Shown here piece by piece: positions 34,501 to 48,400 of a DNA stretch of 64,000 nucleotides (its first letter is position 1; each line of letters starts with the position of its first letter). Below the pieces are notes generated by a model. It was not told the origin of the DNA, made no database searches, and was given only the letters and a program-made list of their open reading frames with translations. The position numbers and the translations under genes were made by a program. The stretch is from Aurelia coerulea (lineage: Eukaryota > Cnidaria > Scyphozoa > Semaeostomeae > Ulmaridae). The stretch lies in assembly GCA_039566865.1 (NCBI GenBank), contig CM076955.1, positions 18,335,501 to 18,399,500 of the forward strand. The letters run 5' to 3'.

Positions 34501-37500
34501 CTCAACCCGTTCCTTTTGTCTCAGATAGAAATTCAAATTTCATGTTACAGCATTGGAGTTTCTTAATTTTTCGGCGATCTGATAGTTGAGTTTCTTATGG
34601 GCAGTTTCTTATAAAAAAATACGTGTATTACAAGAACATCATGCAAAGAGAACAACGAGAAAATAAAACGTGCAAATCAATTATTATAGAGCTAAATAAA
34701 CTAGACGATTGTGCTTAAGACTGCCAGAAGGAAGGTTCATGCATCGAGCACCTGCACTCTGAAACTAAATCAAATCAATCGAGGGATATAACGTAGAATT
34801 GAGGATTTTAATGAGAACCCTCGTAAAGCCATATTTACTGCGATCATCAATAGCTTGAACCCTTCCACTGTGTTAATCCTCAACTATCTTCTTTGTTCTT
34901 TTTCAGGCACCAGAATGGGCAGAAGGAGATCTTTGCCATCAATGTCGTGTGAGATTTTCCACATTCACCAGACAGGTGAGTTAAGTCTTTGATAACCGTT
35001 GTTAATGAAGGTAACATTTTCACTTATATTTGTTGCTTCATGATTTCCTCAAGAGCCTGTTCATGTGGAGAGAGTTTCCCGTTCTACGGAAGATCTCGCC
35101 CGTTTCACCAGGAAATTTGCTCAGCTGGGCTAATATTCCTTCACCTTTCATACAAGAAGAGAACCCCAGCAAGCCAGGCAATAAAAACAATATTGCTTTG
35201 TCTATGGCGCCAAAGGAAAAGATTAACGATAAACAAAGGTAGTCTAGCCACTTTGCCGGGAAAGCCTCTTCATATAAGAATACCATGTGTCGCAGAAAAA
35301 ATTACCATACCCGGCCCCTCCTCCTCCTCTTATTGGTTAAAGGAATGAAGCGAGAAGATATCGGGATTTTCCGAGTTCATAGCTACATTTGTTAGTCTTC
35401 AACGTAGATGCTTTTACCTTGCATTTTGAAATCGACACCCGAGCACCGGAGATACCTATTTCTTTGAACCGAATCGCTTCAAAGAAACTTCAGCTGTTTT
35501 GCTATACTTCTACCGTTGGACTTTTCAGAAATCTTCGATATTTTCAAATTTAGAGTGTTTTCGAGAAAAATTATAAAAAAACTTAAATCTATCGTAATTT
35601 CTAAACTGTTTGACGCAACATGAAATAATTTCGAAGAAAACCATAGTTTATGGACGTTTACAATATGGTATAAAGCAAAAGTATATCACTCTTCTGGTTC
35701 ATGATTTAGAAATTTGATGACGTCATGTCCTCAAATGAGTTAGAATATGAAATGTGTTGTAATTTCAAAAAACCTCCAAAATTCTTAAAAGTCCAATGGT
35801 AAAATTATTTTTAAGTAGCTATCGTGCCTTTCAAGCCATTGAACTGGAAGAAATAGGTCATAGAATTTTACATTCTCCTTTTTATGCCGATTTAAAGATT
35901 TAAAACCTACGCTGGTTCAGGAGCTCATTGGGAGGGGAGTCATTTTATCATATTTCCTTGCATGAAGACTTTGATTTCTTTCTTTCCAATAGCATCATTG
36001 CCGTTGCTGTGGCCAAGTGTTTTGTGCAAAATGCTCATCCAAGAATTCAATTATTCCGAAATTTGGGATCGAGAGGGAAGTGAGAGTTTGTGATTCTTGT
36101 TATGACTCAATCAATCCTGCCAGGTAATCTTCCTTCAAAATTATTGAGCTTTTTCTTTTTGAATTATCTTTTTGAATAAGAGAATTGATTACAATCTATT
36201 GAGACTTCAGCTATGTACTAAGCAATCACCAAGTCCCTCTTCGTCAATGTTTCTTTTCTTTGTAAATTCTGTTTCACATCAGAGAGGTCAGGCACTTTAC
36301 TTACCTTAATCAATAGCAAATGAGTTGCGCTCGCAGCATCAATAAATTCATCGCAACCTCGACCCACCTCGACCTGACATCTGGTGTGAATCAGAATTGA
36401 GTATAGTATATTTAAATTTTTAAATGTTCGTAGTGTGACTGTAAACAGTTTGACGTTTCGTGTTTTTATATATTGGCCACGAGGTAGTCAGTGTCTTTCG
36501 CTCCCCACGGTATCGTACCTGTAGTGTCGTATAGTAATTAGAATTACGTATAGTAGAATGTAAAATATATTGTAAAATTTTATATTTGAATAAAAAAAAA
36601 TAAAAAATAAGAGAATCATACGCTGAATATGTTCCTAGAGGTGGTGGGGGGAGGGGTATTTTAGTATGGTGGTGGTATGGGGCCGTGCCATCTTTAGGGG
36701 TACTTTTTCTAAGAAGTTGCAAAATTATGGTATCATTTTCAGACTTTTTGCTGAATTATGGGCCCTTTTCTGGAGAAAAAACTGCAAAAGTATGGAAACT
36801 AAAGGAAATGTTTCGTAGTTTGGGAATTATGGCCCAGACTTTCATTAAATTTGCGTATTTATGACCCTAGAAGTCTTTAAATTTGTGCAACTATGGGTAC
36901 CAATTTTTGAGCAAATTGCCACTTTCCCATCAGATCATAGGTCATGATACTCCCCCATCCCCCGAGATGTGTTGTTCTGATACAAGTCACAGCTAATCAT
37001 CAAAAGGACACTCAACAAAAACGACAATTTACGATAATTATCATCAGTTTTTACTGACTTATGTGTATTCAAAAATCTTAAAGGTCATGCAAAATGTTCA
37101 TTGCAACAATGATAAAGATTCAGCTGTATTTGAAAATGACTTCTTGCTTATCAATTGCTTACCGAGTTTTGCTTATTATTAGCGCCAGTACGCCAAAGAA
37201 GAAACCAGCCAGCGCCAATGGAGAAACACAGAGTTTGGATAGCGATGATCTACCTCCGGAATATCTCAATTCATCCTTGGCCAAAGAAGCACAGGTACAT
37301 TGCTCCAAAGCCTTCATAACCTTTATCAAATTAGCTGGTCATAACATATCTGTGTTATGTTGTAGGGTTATGAACAATGCGTGGAGTTGAATAATCTAAT
37401 TATTTTGAGGTGGTATCCGGAAGGAGGTTTGCCCATTTTTCGGACTCTGGTCTGGCCAAACAAATCCGAGACATCTCTCGACCAGATGATGATTATGATG

Positions 37501-40500
37501 ATCAAGAATGGGAATTCCTTCTCTCATATGTCTTATTTATCTTGCAGACAAAGCCACAAACGTCTGCAGCTGAGCTGAAAGCACAAGAGGAAGAAGAACT
37601 CCAATTAGCTATGGCATTATCATTGAGTGCTGCAGAAAGTGAAAAGCAGGTAGGCCTATCGTATTTCCTCAACTCAATGTCCAGTCCGTCCTTTATCACA
37701 CTGTCGCGAATATGATTGGCTAGTTAAGAGTCTTTATTATTTTGGATCATGCTTTCATTCGCGAGTAAAAAGAATAAGATCGTTGACATCCTCATCCTCA
37801 TGAATTTTGATTTGCAGCAAAATTATTGAAGCTTGCCTCATTGTATTCCTTTTTGGTTGTCTTATTTACTCAATCAGCACCACGACAGTGTGCCTTCAAG
37901 TCCCATTTCCATATTTCAATAATTCGATTAGATTAGACGGTTCCTTCTGTTGATATCAGAACTTTGAGGGACGGTGTATATGAGAGATGAGCAGAAAGTT
38001 TGAACTTTGCACATTTTTGACATCAGCCATTTCAGAAAATCTACTGACGCTTTTAGCATTCAAAGAAGAATGTGTTGGAGTGAACAAAGAAGAATTTTGA
38101 TGATGGCTATCGGAGATTAGGTGCACAACGTTGAACAAAAGAAATTGAGGTCAAGAGTACCATAGCAAGAACAATTGTAAACTCAGATTTTGGTCATACC
38201 ACGCACCCTGTGCAGAAATTGAAATGGTTGGAAGGGAACTGAAGATGCTCGAAACTTTTTATTACAAACTTGTTCTTCATACTGCAGTGCATAATTTTTC
38301 AAGGGAGCGTAGGATTTTTGCAAGATTTGGAGGAATGAAGTCATCGTGCATTATATTAGCTTGAATTTACACTTGCTTTCACTAAAACGCTGTTTTTTCA
38401 TGATAATTTTTAAAACATTTCTGGATAGTAACAGCTCTCTGAGCTACCGGGTGAGTCAATAAAAGAATCCCTGTTTGAAAAATCACCATTCCCTGAATAT
38501 CAAGATGATGATGGTGAAGGTGAAGGTGAAGTTGCGTTTTTCAGCGCCAAGCGCTGGGATCGCAGAAATAGAGCAGACCTAATCGAGTCCGCGACCCCTT
38601 GTCATGACGCTGAAGTGGTGGGGTCCTACCGGGTATCGAACCCACTCCGCCTGACTGTTCTGGCTGCAAAGTCAGTGGATGACACCACTGCGCCACAACA
38701 CCTTCAATTATATTGGGAAACATACCATTTAACAGCAGACATGTTCAAATGGACCTCAACATTTACAATTTTATGCAATTTTTAGAAATTTCTTGGAGGG
38801 GCTTCCTCGAGAAAATCTCTAATAATTGCAGAACGAAATTGCCGACTTTTCGTTCGAATTTAATTTTAAACGTATCATAACTTATTACACTATGTTATGA
38901 AAGAAAATAGTTGAACCAGCTTTATGTTACGTTGCAATCTTCTTACCCTCCTAAGAATTTTCCTTACGCAATTCAGGATAATTTTGGATGTAAAATTTCC
39001 GAATGACTTCAGGATAATCATATGGTAAATCGTGCGTAGTTAGACTTAGACATTGCTGGTGTGCTTCTATGGAGGAGCGCTACAACTAATATGTACCTGC
39101 AGAGGAATAATTTGTATAGTTCTGTGGTGGAGATAGCGCTTACTCCTCCATGGTAGTAAATAATGTTTTCCTCCGCAAAAGAACAAAGCTGTGGAAATCT
39201 AGCACAACTGTGGGGTCTAACCACCCATGGGTAAATGCTCTTCGATAAAGATTTCAGGAATATGACAATTCCTCCAACTTCGAATAGAACCTCTAAGGAA
39301 CCTTTGCTTCTATAGAAATATCGTCGTGCTAGCAATTCAATTCATATGTAGACATTATTAGTGTACGATGAAAAAAGAGGTGCAACAACATAAGAGAACA
39401 GGCATCAATTTGATCTTTTGCGCATCGTTTGTTTTTTCAGTATGTTCTGCTCACTAGTTTCGCCCACTAGAGCATATTCAGGGTAACTGATTAATTCTTT
39501 GAGTGGTTAAGCCCTCGTCAACTGTACACTATGTTCAAATGTAGACAAATATAGATGTTGATTTTTCTCACCAGCCGGCTAAGAACTGGACCAGTGCAAC
39601 AACAGCAAATTCATCATACAGCTCAACATCCTCAAGTACTTTGTATTCAGAGCCTAAATCAAACCTTTACTCTGATGTGGTAAGTCTGCCTACTATAATC
39701 ATTATCAAGACATTAGCGCTGTTTTGAAGATATTGAAATTTGTCATATCAAGCAGAACTGAACAGCATGGTCATCATCATATCTTAAAAGAGCTAACAAT
39801 AGATAATTATAATAATAAACGAATATTTACACAGGATATTCACTTCAACGAGTTAAACTGCTGTTATCAATGTGTGTCCTGTGCCCTATGCCTAAATTTA
39901 CAATAAAAATGAAAAAACAGATCTAACTATTTACATTCAAAGTTCCAGATATGATTACCAAATAAATGTCATCTAAAATGTTCTTTAAGTTTTTTCTCGA
40001 GTTCCTGGTAGTTCTCAATTTTACGAAGTTCCAGCGGTAGTTCATTGTGCACCTTCGCACCCATAAACAGAAATGATTAAAAGAGCTAAAACATTAAATT
40101 TTAAACAGCAATTACATCTTGTTTTGGATTGAATGATTTGAAAGGAACTTTACGTGCTTTGCTATAAGTCTACTATGAATTTTTTGATATCCTGATTATT
40201 GTCAAAATTACACCGTTTTTCTTTTTCGAGCGAGTAATGGCAACGTTTGGGAAGCGCAGCTAGATGATTAATTTAATAAGAAGGAAGGTGACAAAAATCA
40301 TGATTAAGAGCAGCCAACCAGATATATTGACAAAGATGAAAAATTCAGTTCACCATTTGCCAGTTGATTAAGTTATAATGATTATTGACAATTCCAGTTG
40401 GATATTGAGACTAGGCCATGTCAAATAATAAATAAAGTTGGCAACTGATAAAAAAATTGATGAATTCAGGTGACTAAGTCATATTGTAATAGGATATTTC

Positions 40501-43500
40501 GAAACGAGCTTGTCCCATTCTCAGCTATGAAACCAAAACACATGTGAGAATTTATAGCAAATTCATTTCGGATAATTAACTTTGCAATCATATATTGACT
40601 AAATAAGGTAAGACTGTTGAAGTGAAATGAATCAGAAAAGTTTAGATGTGAGTAATGACAATTTTTTGACAAAAATTAAATCATCCTATCTTCTAGCCTG
40701 ATGACCAGACCCAACTTCTTTCGAAATATGGTCTGGTTATCAGGCTACCTATCTTCCTAACTAAAACAGGATGATTTAAAATTTTCAAGAAAACCATACT
40801 TTATGAAGGTCTACAATATTGTGGTAAGTACAAACCTATCTCTTTTCTGGTTTACGATTTATCAATTTCACAAGGGGTAAAGCTTTCATTCGACGATTTA
40901 TCGACAAAAATGGAAGATGTTTTACCCCTGCAAAATATGTCTGTGATTGTCGTTGTGATTGATTGATTGATTGATTGATTTTCTTTGTCTTTTTTCAGGT
41001 TGCCGATTCCAAACGAACTGCAGATGCAAGTGGTTCTGAGGTATGGCCCTCGTACACACTTACTAAATGATACAGGGTGTCCCCAAATAATCGTTCGACG
41101 TTTGATTAGTTATTGAAAAATTAAGATAAAATGAAAGGTCTCCTTGGAACCACAGCCCTGACACAAGACACACAAAGACCTAAGACACAAGGATCTTGCA
41201 AATTCGCTGAGTATTTACGGCGTTAACAGTTTTCAAAGCTCAAGTTTGTGCGACAGCTGAAACCAGAGACCTTAAAAGGACTTGATTTGTAGAAAGGTTC
41301 AAAATTGAGGTAGAAGAAAGCTTGCCAGTGCCACACCTCATTTTGATATCAGAACGAACCAAACAGGACTTCGAAAGTAATTTAATTCCTGTATCCAATT
41401 TGAAAATTTGCTGAAAAATGTAAGGATCTAAAAGACATTAAATCAAAACTTGATCGTGGAGAGACCATGTCATGTTTAAATTTAACTTAAGAGAATTTCT
41501 CAAAGTATCCTTACGCTTGATAATTAGATTGAGCGTTTTTTAAACAATGCCATGGGCTACTCATAGTCTTTTGCTCCTCGTGGTATCGTCCTTGTAATAT
41601 TGTAAAGTAGTTTGTAAGTAGAGTAGTCCATAACATGTGTTGTAAATTTTTAATGGAATATAAAATAAATGAATAAATATATTGAGAAAAAGGTAGAGTA
41701 TCGATAATTCTTTCCATTTCCTATTTGGTTTGCTCTGAAATAAACAAAAAACAAACTAAAAGATAGCCCCATACCAATGTCACTGCATATGCGACGAAGA
41801 AGCGTCTGATTTCAGCTTCCGCCCAAACTTTAACTTCAAAAGCTTCAAACTTGGTGAATATAAAGCGGATTTCCAAGATCCTGGTGTCTAAAATTAATTC
41901 AAGATATTTTATTTTTTTCTCTATCAAATCTTAAAAAGCTAAAAGAACTACAACTACAATTCAACTGTGCCAATCATAGCGGGAAAAGACACAAGGTCAT
42001 CGAGTTTCCACTATAACTGGCACATTTAAGATATTCCGGACAGGGTTATCTTACCACTTAGCCCGTTTATTTTATCGTTATTTTTTCACATTTAATCAAA
42101 CGTAAAACAATTTTTAGGACACCCTGTATATTTTCGAATTCATTTTTTGTCAGAAATTTATTTTCAACTTACTCGATTTCCAGCGGTGTCCTTAAACCCA
42201 TGTAATACCCTATGACGCCATAATGGTTTTAAGAATTTTGGAAAGTATCTTAAAAGAGTCATATTTTATTTACAAGCTGATGATGTTTTGTAGAATTCGT
42301 CGATTTATAATCTTTCATGTAAAGAATAATTAATTATTCATTCATTATTCATTTTCACTTCAATTTTTAAACCATAAAGATTAAGAATATATACCACAAC
42401 ATCGAAAAACTTGTTTTTTAAGATTTCTGAAACCCATCCTAGATAAGGCCTAAGTCATTGGACTATCACAGTTCGTGTTGGCTTTCTTCGTGTATTGCGA
42501 TGTTTACTTTTGATAATCAAGACAAGAAGCATCAATGTTGTTGTAAATCAGAAGATGAAATTAAATTGGACTGGACAGTAATTCAGGGCATTACTGCTGC
42601 TGCTTCCGATAGAGAAATATCCTCGACATTTTCTCATTAATGTCTGCACTACGCTGATTTTATACAACGAAGCGAGTGATCAAGGATCTTCAATGGTCTG
42701 GTCTCGTATCGCACGCTATGCATAACCTATCAAGTGCAAGAGCTTTGAGGCGCTTTTCTGCACACTGAGAAAATCAACCACTCCTGACTCATCCAAGAGA
42801 TCTCATCAGCGTGGCATGACCTCAAAAGGCGAAGTACATAACGTAGAGGGCCTATGTGTTATTTTTGAATACCAAGCCAAGTGTTTGACATCCCTAACTC
42901 AGACAATAGCCCACAATCGGGATCGGACGAACTCTTTGGATAAAAACTAGCCGCAGTTATGACACATCCAAGAGAGCTGATCAACGTGGAATGACCTCCA
43001 GGGCGATGTAACGTAACGTAGAGGGCCTATGTGTTATTTTATGGAAACTGATATGAGTACCAAGCCAAGTCTTTAACTTCCCTGATTCCGACGATGGCTC
43101 ACAATCAGAATTGCACGAACTTTCTTTGATGGAGATAGGCATATGCCCCGCTAACGAACGCTGCAGAGCTGAAATCAACTGAACATGGTTATAAGTTGCT
43201 CAGAGCAGAGATAGAATGCAAATTGGCCTAATCATTACAGCATTTTGAATATTTTCCATCGGTTTCTTTGTTCACATAGGCCGAAACCTGTGGTCTGATA
43301 ATCCCCGTGCGATACTGGGAAGCTCGCACAGCGTGGCATTCTCTCAGCGCCAATGAGCCGAAAGCAAAGTCCTGAATATTCAGATGCGCTACAAAGACTG
43401 GATAAAAGCTTTGATCGGGTGATTAGGATATTTTTTTCTCTGCATCGGAAATTAATTTGTTTGTGTTTTCAACGGTGATTAGTAAACTGCAGGGAATAAG

Positions 43501-44583
43501 GAAAATAAACTGAAGATTCTCTCACAGCTTTTTGTGAAGATGGTGTGAGTTTTGCTTCATATGATCAGCGCGTAAGCTGTGGATTTTTCTCGAATGTTTA
43601 GAGAAGCTTTTAGATTATAATTTGTTATTCTTTTTCAGATTATCGCTCATGCTTTGGAAGTAAAAATACGATAGGAGCGTTTACTCGTTTAGATCAGGGC
43701 TGTCACCAGCAGCATAGGGCTCAAATTTTTGAAATGGTCGGTGTAAAATTCTATCACAGTTTCCTTTGAAATAAATGGCTTGTAAGGAATTTAGGGCTTT
43801 TTGCTGTACAGCTGCCCTGGAAATTTATTGATATCTTAATTAGTTTCAAAATGGCGGCATATATTAAATTTGAGGATGACGTCACCAAATTTCTGAATCC
43901 TAAACCAGAAAAGCTACAGATTCCTGCTTGCCACCTTATCGTAGACCTTCATAATATATGGTTTTCTTGAAGATTATACCATTTTTCCTCTATTGGTTTA
44001 GGTTTTACGATGATTTGAATTTTTTCGAAATTTTCCATGAATTTTTTCAAAAATAATTAAATTGCCGCCATGTTGAAAAAAGTCAAGATATCAAAAAATT
44101 CCTTCGGCAGATTTACAGCAAAGTACCATAAGTTCCTTTAAAGCCATTCAATTCAAAGAAAAATGTCTTATAATTTTACACCCGCCTTTTAAAGGGGCCT
44201 TTGCAACCAGCATACCTTGCACGTGCATCTCTTTGTTGTTGGCCATTTTAATGGTCCATTATTAGTATATATTATATTATCATTATATTATGATACAGTT
44301 ACTCTATGTACTACATATTCACACTGAATATCTTCTCAATCTTGTGTCTTACATCATATGAACTGTTTATTATGTATGTAGGGAATAACATATGCCTAGT
44401 AGACATAATTATTATGTTAACTGAGCTGTCAGCTCGGACACTAGGGCAAACACGAATTTATTATTACTATTATTATTAGTAGTAATGTCACTAACTCAGT
44501 ACGTAAGCAAACTCTCCTTAATAATTTGCATTATTATATTACCAGCATTATTATATTATTATATTGCATTATTAACTATTATT

Positions 44584-44626
<43 letters not shown>

Positions 44627-44739
44627 TTATCATTATTATTATTATTCCATCACAACAAGTCATTTTTACATATTACGAAACTAGTCATTTTTACATATTA
44701 TTGCTTTGATATTGCTTTGATATTATTGCTTTGATATTA

Positions 44740-44775
<36 letters not shown>

Positions 44776-45240
44776 GCATTACTATGAGGCCTAAATGAAT
44801 GACGATCAAGATGATAATGAATTTTTGTTTCTTGCAGCTATCGCATTACTTGAATCGACAATACTGGGAAAAGAGAAAAGATGACAGAGTTGCAGAACCA
44901 TCGGCTCCTGTCGTACATGAAGTGGAAGAACACATAGGGAGAGGATCTGCTCCATATCATAAAGATGAACCAGTTGAAGCGGTGGTATGTACATCCTAAG
45001 AAAAACAATCAATTTTTTACTGTGGGCAGGTGCGGTGACAGGGCTAAGAAATGGGATTGGCGCGTAGTGGTAGTGATTGCCAGAATGATGTACCTTTTTC
45101 ACATGGTGTTAAAGGTCTTTCATAGTGATCTTATTTACTGAACAAATTAACCTGTATAAATATGAAAGATTAGTATTATTATTATTATTATTAGTATTAG
45201 TATTATTAGTATTATTATTATTATTATTAGTATTATTAGT

Positions 45241-45298
<58 letters not shown>

Positions 45299-45354
45299 GT
45301 ATTATTATTATTAGTATTATTAGTATTATTATTATTATTATTAGTATTATTAGT

Positions 45355-45412
<58 letters not shown>

Positions 45413-48400
45413 CGAAACGTTTTGCTCTTAACAGTTTTGTTTTTCATATTATCATTATTAGTATTATTAGTATTAGTATTATTAGTATTATTATTATTAT
45501 TATTGTTATTATTTAAGTTTTTAAAGATTTGCACCCTTTTATGCAGCACTACAGTAAATCCCCGCATATAAGAACCTACAAACTGTCCAACTAACATATG
45601 TACCCTGTAATTAAAAACCTGTTTCAGTTTGATCTCATTAAGTTCATTTTTGTCCCAGTTGGCTGTTAAAATTATCATCTCCTCCCTTGCTTAGAATTGG
45701 TTATTACGTACATGATAACTTTTGCCAAAACAACTAACAGAGCTGAACATCTTTGGTGAACATTCTAAAACGGCGTACGCAAGACACTCTTCAAATAGGA
45801 ACCTTGAAATTTGTCTTAGTACCTTTGAAATAAGAACCTATTTCAGCCTGGCTGTCAAAAAGTTGGTTCTTATATGAGGGGATTTGCTGTATTGATTTGT
45901 AGACTTCTTGAAGTCTCCTTTCAATTTCTTAGGATGAAAATGCTGGAGATTCAGATGCATTTGTGGATACCATGTCCAAAAGTATTACCATGTTCATTAA
46001 CCGAATGCAAACTGTAACATCCAAAGGAAAACATATTGCAATGGACTCAACCGTACAGGTATGTCTCCAAACATTTTATTTCTGCAACTGTAGTGTAAAA
46101 CGAATTGGAAGAAAGCATTTTGTTGAGAAAAAAGGAAGTGCCTAAAGCTGGCAGTCATTGGACTCTTCGGAGAAGAAAGCCTGATCCCAAGGCACAAGGG
46201 TTGAATACCCAATTACCAGATCCTTTGTTATAGATTTTATGTAAAGTTCTAGCCAGTCACATCCACGACAGTGTGCCTTTAAAGGTAATCTGTCCCCTTT
46301 GATGAATGAAAATAAACTCGATAAAGATCTCTATTGTATATTCCAGAAGTTAGCGCTAATTTGCTTTATCTTGAGAAATCAGGGTCATAGAGGCTCGCTG
46401 ATGCATGAATTTCAAGGCCACGTAAATACGTAAGCAGTAACTAAGCTCAGACCAATAGGGGACAGACTGCCTTTAAACCAGAAGCATTTTCTTATAATTA
46501 TAATTATGATTTAAGTCAGTCGCATTCGATTTCAAAGAACTCGGAGAATAATGATAGCTATCTTTCGGAGCCTGTCTTCTTGTTTCTTTCAAAATAAATA
46601 AAAATATACATGATATTAATTTAAGCGCTGATTACTGTGCTCGATTAGCTCAATGATATGAGTGAATTCGGCGTCATAAAACAGCCAATTCAATTTTGAG
46701 TAAGGCTGTTTCGGCTCAGTTCAGATAACGTTTTCTTTATTATGAAACCCCGCTGCATCATTTTCCGACAATGATATACACGAAAGCCTAGACTATTTGC
46801 TCGCTGGTGCCTTCTTATGTTAGATTTGTTCATCGAAACGTGTGTTTTGTTGAATCCCGACGCGCGTTGTCATGCCCGAAAAGGGAAATTATAATGTGTC
46901 GTAAACACTGATATTTTAATTAAGATCCACAGTTAAAGCAGATGTAGCTTGCTTCTCATAATGGAAAATGGTATGGGTTTTATGATGAAACTAAATTTGA
47001 CAACAAATAAACCTGGCCGCCCCCAACTGACGTCATGAGAGCGCACCGCCCCCTACTGAAGACTAGAATCTCTCCAAAGTCTGCCAAACCTCTGCCTTTT
47101 GGAGCAGAAACCTACCGCTTTGAGAATTTTGGAGTGAATAAAATGCAAATTCTGAGTCTACAAGGTTTACCGTTTTCAGACTGGATACCAATCAAACACA
47201 AACACACCCTTGGTTTTGTACCATTTTCTTTGTTCCCTGTTTCAGTTTCATTATAGCCTATTTCATTTTTCTGTGTAATATTCCAAAAGGCAGCGTATCC
47301 ATTTTTGAAAATTGTCGGTTAAGACTGAGTAGAGTTTTTTTGTATTTCTTCTTTTAGCAGAACCTGCCAAAGCTTTAATTTTTTTTTACTTGCCATTTAT
47401 TGTAAACACTCAAACTTACATTGTTTATATCGTCAAAGCTTTCGCCTCTCTTCTGAGGCCTCATCAGAGTTTTTTTGGGATTAGTATCACCTTTGTGGTT
47501 AGTTTCACAGTGGTATCCTTTACCAGTTCTGATTAAGCGATAAGGGCGAAAATTTTTGCAACAGCCAAACCTATGAAGATTTAAAGAGTACGTTCTATTC
47601 AGTGTTTTATATGCTATCTTTTCTCATTTCTAGTCATTGTTCCAATCTTTGAGTGCCATGCATCCACAATTGATGAAACTTATTGAAGATGAAGAAGATA
47701 ATAAAGGTATGACGCCATGTAGTATTTTTTCCAGTAATTTATTTTGAGTGGGCAGGAAGGATTTTTAGCTGCTAAAGCTAATTTAAGGCCACTATGCATG
47801 CCGCATCCAGCCGCAGAGAGCATGATTGCAATGCGACCGTTTCTGTACCACAAGGCAATGATTGAACTTATAGACCATTATTCTACCATTCCATGATTGA
47901 AAAATGGATTGCTCCTCAAGGTAGAGTAATCTGTAATACGTATTGTACAGTTGTTAATGGAACGTTAAAGAAACACGCTCAGCCAGACAGCGATTGTAAG
48001 TAGTCGATTCGATTTCATATTTTTGAAGTACGGTTTTCAAAACATTGGATACATTTTTCTAACTCACCCGGTATGTTTTTGTTCCCCAGAAAATTTGCAT
48101 CTTTTTATCAATCTTTGTATATTTTTATGTTTGTTCCTAGCAAAATACCAAGCTATGCTGGAGAAAATAGCCTTGATTCGCGAAGCAAGAGCATCCCTAA
48201 ATGACATGCGCAATCAGCATCGAGAGAAATTACGTCAGCAAGAGTTAGAGCAGGAGATGTTGCGTCGTATGCAGATGGAACAAAAGTTAGAATTGATGCG
48301 ACAACAAAAACAAGAATATTTGGAATACCAACGACAATTACAAATACAAAGACAACAAGAACTTGAAGCACAACAACTAATCAAATACCAACAAAAACAA

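Noticed and set aside
37094..37182. Upstream extension of HGS exon 9
   Set aside because: It is intron readthrough; the TTATTATTAG acceptor at 37182 restores the conserved frame.
38434..38560. Open stretch [19 protein letters not shown] as an extra HGS exon
   Set aside because: No donor keeps the frame between exons 10 and 11 (both phase 0), the upstream codon is a stop, and the stretch runs into a SINE.
38629..38702. A working tRNA gene
   Set aside because: A and B boxes are good, but the anticodon arm has an oversized loop and the acceptor stem does not close; SINE head instead.
41721..41927. Possible transposase remnant in the mariner-like element
   Set aside because: 68 codons on the minus strand with no recognisable DDE/D or helix-turn-helix pattern.
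45109..45678. Open frames of poly-Asn/Thr (minus) and poly-Leu/Val (plus)
   Set aside because: They are translations of an (ATT)n microsatellite in an intron; both strands are open only because the repeat lacks stops.
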